This document shows positions 58,318-64,000 of a stretch of DNA of 64,000 bases, one piece after another; position 1 is the first letter of the stretch; each line of letters starts with the position of its first letter. The DNA comes from Amphimedon queenslandica (taxonomy: Eukaryota > Porifera > Demospongiae > Haplosclerida > Niphatidae), in NCBI RefSeq assembly GCF_000090795.2, contig NW_003546294.1:84406-148405 (forward strand). Direction: 5' to 3'. The position numbers and the translations under genes were made by a program. The notes below the pieces were generated by a model. That model saw only the letters and a program-made list of their open reading frames with translations. It did not search any database and had not been told where the DNA came from.

Positions 58318-61300
58318 ATATTAAGAAAGGGTGGACACAATAATATTAATAATATTATACTTCTCTGGTGCTGTGTGGATCCTTTATTGTCTCAAATATA
58401 CATGTTAGACAAGATGCCAGCTCAGCAGATAACTCATTCCTTGTCAAAGTATTCTCCACAATCTATGAATGGACCAATCAGACTTTAGGGTTAAAACAAT
58501 GTTCTTACCTTGGTTTCTACTTTAGGGGGTATAGTGGGTGGATCTTTGGCTTGTTCATCATTATTTATTTTAATTAACTGCTCGGGCGAAGACTTGTGGT
58601 TGCTTTTACGTACAGTTTTATTTAAATAAATAACGACAGGAGAGGAGGTCCGGTCTTTAATTAACGAGAGATGATTTAACACCTACATGTATATAATACA
58701 TTATAATTATTTTTATAAAAGCCAGAACACGATAAAGTTTGAGCATGACAACTTAAAAAATACCCAGTGCTATTTTTAAAATGGCTCAAATTCACCCCAA
58801 ATTTTTGTTACATTTTCTGATGTCATTATGCTGTGTAGAAAGTTTGAGCTGATTCTGACTTCAATTTTTTGAGTTATGGCCATTTTAAAAATTGCTAAAA
58901 TCCTTAAAAATACCCAAGCTATAGCCTTTTTTTTTAAATGGCTCCAAAATCAACCAAAAATTTTATTACAATTTCTGATACAAATTTTTGAAAAAATCCC
59001 TGTACTATAGCCCATGGTTTCTTCTAAAAAATGGCTCCAAAATTACCCCCATTTTTAATTACATTTTCTGATACATATTGATGTACTTATGCTATGTAGA
59101 AAGTTTGAGCTGATTCCGACTTAATCTTTTCAAGTTATGACCATTCTAAAAAATAGACCAATTTTTGAAAAAATCCCTGTACTATAGCCCATGTTTTTTT
59201 CTAAAAAATGGCTCCGAAATTACCCTCACTTTTTATTACATTTTCTGATACATATTGATGTCCTTATGCTGTGTAAAAAGTTTGAGCTGATTCCGACTTC
59301 AAATTTTTGAGTTATTGTCATTTAAAAAAATTGGCCAATTGATGTCCTTATGCTACGTATGTAGAAAGTTTAAGCTATTTCTGACTATATCTTTTGAAGG
59401 ATTATATACTACTGATTATTTCACAAAATCCCAACTTTAAGCAAGCAATGTTGTGAGGGAGTCTGGTGGGTGTGGCTAACCTCTGACTTGAGATTCTTAG
59501 CTAAGTGATAAAGGATGGTTTTTACAGTACGATAAGGTTTATCATCAGCAGAAGGGGAGGGGTTCAGTGAAGAGTATCCGTTTAAAAAGACGTCAATATC
59601 TCTCAGCAATACATCTATATCAACATCAGACATCATGGCATTCAACTGTCTTGTCAAACGCCATAAACACTAATAAATAAATAAATATAAATAAATAAAT
59701 AAATAATAATAATGCTCTTACTTTCATAGACATTTCAGACAGTTTTGTCCCACTTCCTTCAGGAGTAAGACTTTCTAACATAACTTGCAATAAAGAACTA
59801 AAAAAATATAATACAACATAATCAGATACAAAATTTATGATGTTCTTATGTCAATTTAAATTGAGAACTTGGCTCTTTTAATTCAGCTATAATATTTACA
59901 AATACTTGCTTTTCATTTATACACACTCTACATGTAAACGTACATGTACATGTACATACCCAAATATGGCATTCCTGTTCGTATGCTCCACAATGTGTCC
60001 CATTAGTAGGTTGTATGCTCGATTGAGTTGCTCTATATTCTCAATACACAGGAGCTTCTCGTCTATCAGGTATCCAAAGATGTCCCTCTCCAATTCAACC
60101 AATGTGTCCTGGTGGACTGATTGTGCTAACGTCTTGTCACTGAATGTCTGTACCAGGACACTAGTCAGTAACCTACTGATCTCTAGTATCTTACTGTAGT
60201 CACCTGGAGAAATACAATAATGTACAACATGTACATGTAAATGTATTATACATGTACAGGTACATTGAAATTATTAAATTACATGTAGAAGCTACATTGT
60301 ACATGCATATGGCTGCTTCTAATTTTCAAACTCTGTGGATTAATACTGTATGAGTATGAGTATTAATGATTGGTGGTTTTAATATTGTCAATTTCAATTG
60401 GAAATCATCAAACACTGAAATAAAAGTAAACCTCCATTGCTCTTCTCTCTCTCCCTCTCCCTCCTCTCTCTCCCTCCCTCCCTCTCCCTCCCTCCCTCCC
60501 TCTCCCTCCCTCTCTCTCCCTCCCTCTCTCTCCCAACCTCCATTAGCAGCTCCACTCATTCGTGTTGTGAAATTGAATCTCTTTTGCATTAAAATGGCTC
60601 TGATGAGTTGATCAACATGCGTCAAGAGGAGCGACGGTTGATCGCTGGTTATCTTCTCAATTCTTAGCACGGCGTCTGACACAGTGTCAACATCAGGTCC
60701 AGTGATCTGAGCAATAATGTAAGAGACTACACTCGAGGTTGAGGCTAGAGTCTGCCTGGCAGGTGATATTGATAGGGCCTTGGGAGGGTGACGTATCAAC
60801 CTGGTAACAACAACAACAACAACAATAACAACAACAACTAGACAAATGCAAATGTAAAACATTGAAGGGGTGAGCCTAAGCAAGCTATAGATTATGTGCT
60901 GTATGATATACATGTACATGTATGAGAAAGCAAAGCAATTGCACAAGTCTAAATACAGTAGATCTTGCTTCAGTCAAAACTTTCTCAATCACTCCATCAG
61001 TCATCACTTAAGAATCTCTGCAGCAATTAAAGTTATCTTGCTTATAGTTAGAAGCATGCAGTCACTGAATAAATCATAATTTGAAGAAGATTGCACATCT
61101 ACTACTACTACTACTGCTACTACTACTAATAATGATAATAAAGTCACAGTACTAACTTTGAAGTTGCATATTCAGCCATTTTCTCTTCCTTTCCAAAGAC
61201 ACTCAAATCAGGGCGTGGCACTTTTGGTCTCGCTAGCTTACTGGCAGGTGCTTTATATTTGCCAACGTCAACAGAGAAAGGACCAGAGAACTTTGGAATA

Positions 61301-64000
61301 CCCGAGCGAGGGCTAACAGTCACTTTAGCAACCGGAGCAGGTTCAGGAGGCACTGGGGATGGGGACTTCGATTTAACTCTGTCAAAAATAATAATAAAAT
61401 TAAAAAGACATTTTATCTTAAAATTACCATATACACCATGTATTTCGCAGGTATAAAATTTTGCGATTTGGCTGCATTTTTGCATTCATAAATAAAAATT
61501 CCGCAATTTTACTGTAATTACCACACCTACTATACAATCAGCATGCTATTTTGTGGATTTTAATTTTGTTAATTTTTTAAACGCAAAAATCGCAAAATTT
61601 AATTCCCGCAAAATGTATGGCATATATGGTAATTTTAATCTGACATCGTGTAATTATCAATTAATTTTATGTGTATCTTACGGTTGCTCAGTGATTGCTT
61701 GTGGGTGGGGCTCAGGGGTAGAGACAGGAGAGGGTGAAGGAGACTTTGCCGGTTTGAAAGGCTGCACTGTCTTACCAGACCTCTTGATCCTCTCCTCTAA
61801 TAAGCTAATCTCCTTCTCTGACAACTAGAAAATAAAAATAATTTAAACATGTACTACTATTTACATGTAGTACAGGTACATGTAAGAGACTAAAACTTTT
61901 GCTGATACAAAGACTTTGACCAAATTGTTGAGCAACTTGAAAAATTCATAAAAAATCCAATTTTGATCCGAATCAGCTCAAACTTTCTACACAACATGAG
62001 TATATGTATATGCACCAGATAAAATTATAAAAAAGCAGAATTCTCTCCTTTTCAATTTTGGCAAAACGTAGCCCGCGACCATGTACTATAGTACAGGGAC
62101 TTTGGCCTGATTTTTGAGCAACTAAAAATTCTTTTAAAAATCCAATTTTGATTGGAATTAGCTTAAACTTTCTAGGCAAAATAAGTACATGCACATGCAT
62201 GCATGTACATATACATGTATATGTATCAAAAAATGATAAAAATGAAGAATTCTCTCCTAACCATTTCTGACAAAATATGGCCCTGTACTATTATATACAA
62301 GCATGATATACAACAGTACATGCTTACTTGACTAGCAAACTTATAGACTCCTTCTCCAACGTAGCTATAGACTACAACCATTGTATTAATGGCAGCTGAT
62401 CTAACTCCGTTGTCTCTATCACAGATCTGTCCAGCAACAACAGGGAGACTCTTAGCTGGTGACGGCTGGCACACAGTCATGCCATTGTTCTTTATCATTT
62501 CACCTATCACTTCAAGACACTCTAGAGGAGGAGAGAGGGAGGGGTACACTACATGTATATTTAAATTAAAACAAAGTGAGATGTACATGTACATCAAGAC
62601 AAGAGTATACATGTACATGTACAATTGTACATGTACATACCGTACAGCGCAAAATTTTCAAGGGATGTAAATTTCGTGAATTTGCCTAAATTCTATTTTG
62701 TGGATTTAATTTTCGCAAATTTATGCCATCTGCCATCTTGTACCAGTGGTAATAATTTGATTTTCGCCAAAGTAATTTTTGCAAATCTTTAAAAAATTGA
62801 AAAATCTGCGAAATTTACAGAACTGGAAAAAGGCCCCCTCAGTACATTGCACATATGTAAAAGGCTACTGTATGTAATTTTTTACTAATATTATTTAATA
62901 TTAAAATTATTGTTATTATGGGTGGATGCCTTTCTCTTACCAATTCTCTGTCTTGCATTCTTTGATTTAAGTCCATCAGTTACAAAATTAAACATTTTAC
63001 CAGGTGGGTAGATGCTCCATATGGTTCTAAATAATGCCCGCACTGCTTTTCTCACAGCATCCTTTGGATCCCCAACCTTAACAATAAATAAATAAATAAA
63101 TAAAAATCAGCCCAGATTACATGCATGCCGTATAGGGGGTAATTATGGAGGGAATTATAATGTAAATTTGGCAAATTTGGCATTTTGATAGCCATTTGCC
63201 AAAATAAAATCCACCATTTTGAGCCATTATATGCATACTCAATAGCACGTGGCTACAAATTCGCCAAATTAAAATCCGCCAATCACCAAAATTTATAAAT
63301 GTAGCAATTTGCCAAATTTAACTCCCTCCAAAATTTCCTGCTATATGGTAGTCACACGGCAATCCACCCACACATTAAATTACTTTATTAATGAGGTAAG
63401 GTAGGAAACCAGCTGCCTCATAGTCACTCAGTTTATAAGAGACGCTGGACATGGACACAAAAAGATGTTGAACAAACTCAAGACACTTTACGTTGACTGT
63501 CGTATTGGTGTCAAAGAACCGCAGGGTGATCCATCTTAGCAATAAATCAGAGCAGCTAATGGCCGTATCAACGTCAGATGTGACAGCAGCTGTGAGACTA
63601 GACACTGCCTGGAGCTGCTGTTTGAAATCTTCATGGAAGAGCTTCTTGTGTATTGGTAGAGACACACAAGTTAACATCTGATCCTTCAACTGGTCAATGT
63701 GCTCAGGACGAGGCATTTGGAAATTCCACTTTAATACCTGTGAAGAATATACATGTAAATAAATGTACATGTACATGTGTTTGACATAGATGACATATGA
63801 TATTATTATTCATAATTATAATTTACATGCACAATAAACTATTATAGACATACACACACACAATGTAGCAGACAATGATATCAAATGTACATTGTATTGT
63901 ACATGTGCTTGTATTCAACTTACCTTCATCTTCTCATCATCTTTCATTCTTTGTTCCTTTGCTTTAGGGACTAGTATCAGTGGTGGAGTGTCATCATCAA
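56621..64000 (-). CDS. CKAP5: CKAP5 / ch-TOG / XMAP215, C-terminal part; N-terminus off the right edge
   Basis: XMAP215 proteins are TOG-array microtubule polymerases. Approximate minus-strand exons: 63925->64000, 63379-63739, 62941-63078, 62329-62522, 61680-61826, 61159-61379, 60543-60800, 59960-60204, 59719-59798, 59470-59670, 58508-58681, 57577-57740, 57119-57190, 56920-56997 and 56621-56806. The fourth TOG region has LLRWITLRFFDTNTTVNVK (human LKWLTLRFFDTNTSVLMK), LECLEVIGEMIKNNGMTVCQ and CDRDNGVRSAAINTMVVVYS. A Pro/Ser/Lys linker (VKSKSPSPVPPEPAPVAKV) and the C-terminal conserved region (ELERDIFGYLIDEKLL, CLWRLTRQLNAMMSDVD) follow. The protein ends LDDIRKRLDRLKAGQY. TOG1-3 lie beyond 64000. 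Orthology is very clear from order and identity. Confidence 0.94.
57361..57559. mobile_element. 199-bp TACCATATACTGG MITE, CKAP5 intron
   Basis: The left arm TACCATATACTGGTTTATTT pairs with AAATAAACCAGTAGACGGTA at the right end, with two mismatches. The interior is T/A-rich with GCAAA motifs. Confidence 0.82.
57779..58161. mobile_element. 383-bp TACCGTATAGCTAG MITE with about 36-bp arms, CKAP5 intron
   Basis: TACCGTATAGCTAGAAATTT, then CTGTGGCCCAAAATTT, at 57779-57814 is matched by its inverse at about 58126-58161 without visible mismatch. The arms continue loosely inward with TTCGCAAAAA. It is the largest and best preserved of the TACCGTATA group here. No coding capacity. Confidence 0.9.
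58283..58320. repeat. (CTA)n microsatellite
   Basis: TACTAC run in a CKAP5 intron. A shorter run lies at 58180-58212, and the surrounding AAGAAAGGGTGGACA is duplicated (58228 and 58323), so the two form a local duplication of about 95 bp. Confidence 0.8.
58735..59400 (+). repeat. Tandem repeat family B array, CKAP5 intron
   Basis: About four diverged units with TTACATTTTCTGATACATAT, CTTATGCTGTGTAGAAAGTT, TTTGAGCTGATTCCGACTT and TATAGCCCATGG. The array is antisense to the host gene. Confidence 0.85.
60439..60535. repeat. (CCCTCT)n simple repeat in CKAP5 intron
   Basis: A pyrimidine-rich run on the plus strand, purine-rich on the transcribed minus strand, next to exon 60543-60800. Confidence 0.9.
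61425..61631. mobile_element. 207-bp TACCATATA MITE, CKAP5 intron
   Basis: The left arm TACCATATACACCATGTATT, then CGCAGGTATAAAATTTTGCG, pairs with the inverse of CGCAAAATTTAATTCCCGCA, then AAATGTATGGCATATATGGTA, with several mismatches. Confidence 0.8.
61895..62300 (-). repeat. Tandem repeat family A array, CKAP5 intron
   Basis: About two units in reverse orientation with AATCCAATTTTGATC, AAACTTTCTACACAACATGA and the core GTACTATAGTACAGGGACTT near 62083-62102. Confidence 0.85.
62638..62830. mobile_element. TACCGTACAGCGC MITE, right end eroded, CKAP5 intron
   Basis: The left arm TACCGTACAGCGCAAAATTT, then TCAAGGGATGTAAATTTCGTGA, is the same subfamily as 34998-35184. The right arm (GCGAAATTTACAGAACTGG) is recognisable but the last 20 bp are lost or replaced. 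Confidence 0.6.
63126..63350. mobile_element. 225-bp TGCCGTATAG MITE, CKAP5 intron
   Basis: The left arm TGCCGTATAGGGGGTAATTA, then GGAGGGAATTA, pairs with the inverse of TTAACTCCCTCCAAAATTTC, then CTGCTATATGGTA. The interior repeats TTTGGCAAATT. Confidence 0.75.

Overview
The window looks like a stretch of a compact, AT-rich early-branching animal genome. Gene content (CNC bZIP factor, HEXIM, TRAF, KANSL1/KANSL2, ALIX, SCYL2, separase, CLASP, CKAP5), many short GT-AG introns (several of 55-110 bp), intergenic gaps of 140-730 bp and abundant ATT and TACATG microsatellites fit a demosponge of the Amphimedon type best. That species-level guess is inference; no ribosomal or mitochondrial marker is present.

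Layout from left to right: CLASP (minus, 3' part off the left edge); separase (plus, complete, 15 exons); a CNC/NRF-like bZIP factor (plus); KANSL2-like (minus); HEXIM (plus); ALIX/PDCD6IP (minus, about 19 exons); KANSL1 with a PEHE domain (plus, 7 exons); a coiled-coil/FHA-like/ankyrin/RING protein (minus, about 20 exons) whose intron holds an M35-type secreted metalloprotease on the opposite strand; SCYL2 pseudokinase (plus) whose large intron holds an intronless TRAF gene on the same strand; and CKAP5/ch-TOG (minus, N-terminal part off the right edge).

Genes mostly alternate in strand, giving four head-to-head pairs with short shared promoters (CLASP/separase, KANSL2/HEXIM, ALIX/KANSL1, FHA-ankyrin-RING/SCYL2) and four tail-to-tail pairs. 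Many of the genes act in mitosis or chromatin: CLASP and CKAP5 are TOG-domain microtubule regulators, separase cuts cohesin, ALIX serves abscission, and KANSL1 and KANSL2 are subunits of one complex (NSL) and lie about 8 kb apart here.

Non-coding sequence is dominated by two related tandem repeat families with a period of about 180-188 bp, scattered through introns in both orientations, and by many short terminal-inverted-repeat elements (MITEs). Several different MITEs share the terminus TACCGTATA or a close variant. A 504-bp TTAA-flanked element inside KANSL1 is distinct. No retroelement polymerase, rRNA, confident tRNA or CRISPR array was recognised. Exon boundaries were read by eye from splice signals, reading frame and remembered family sequences, so individual edges may be off by a few bases.
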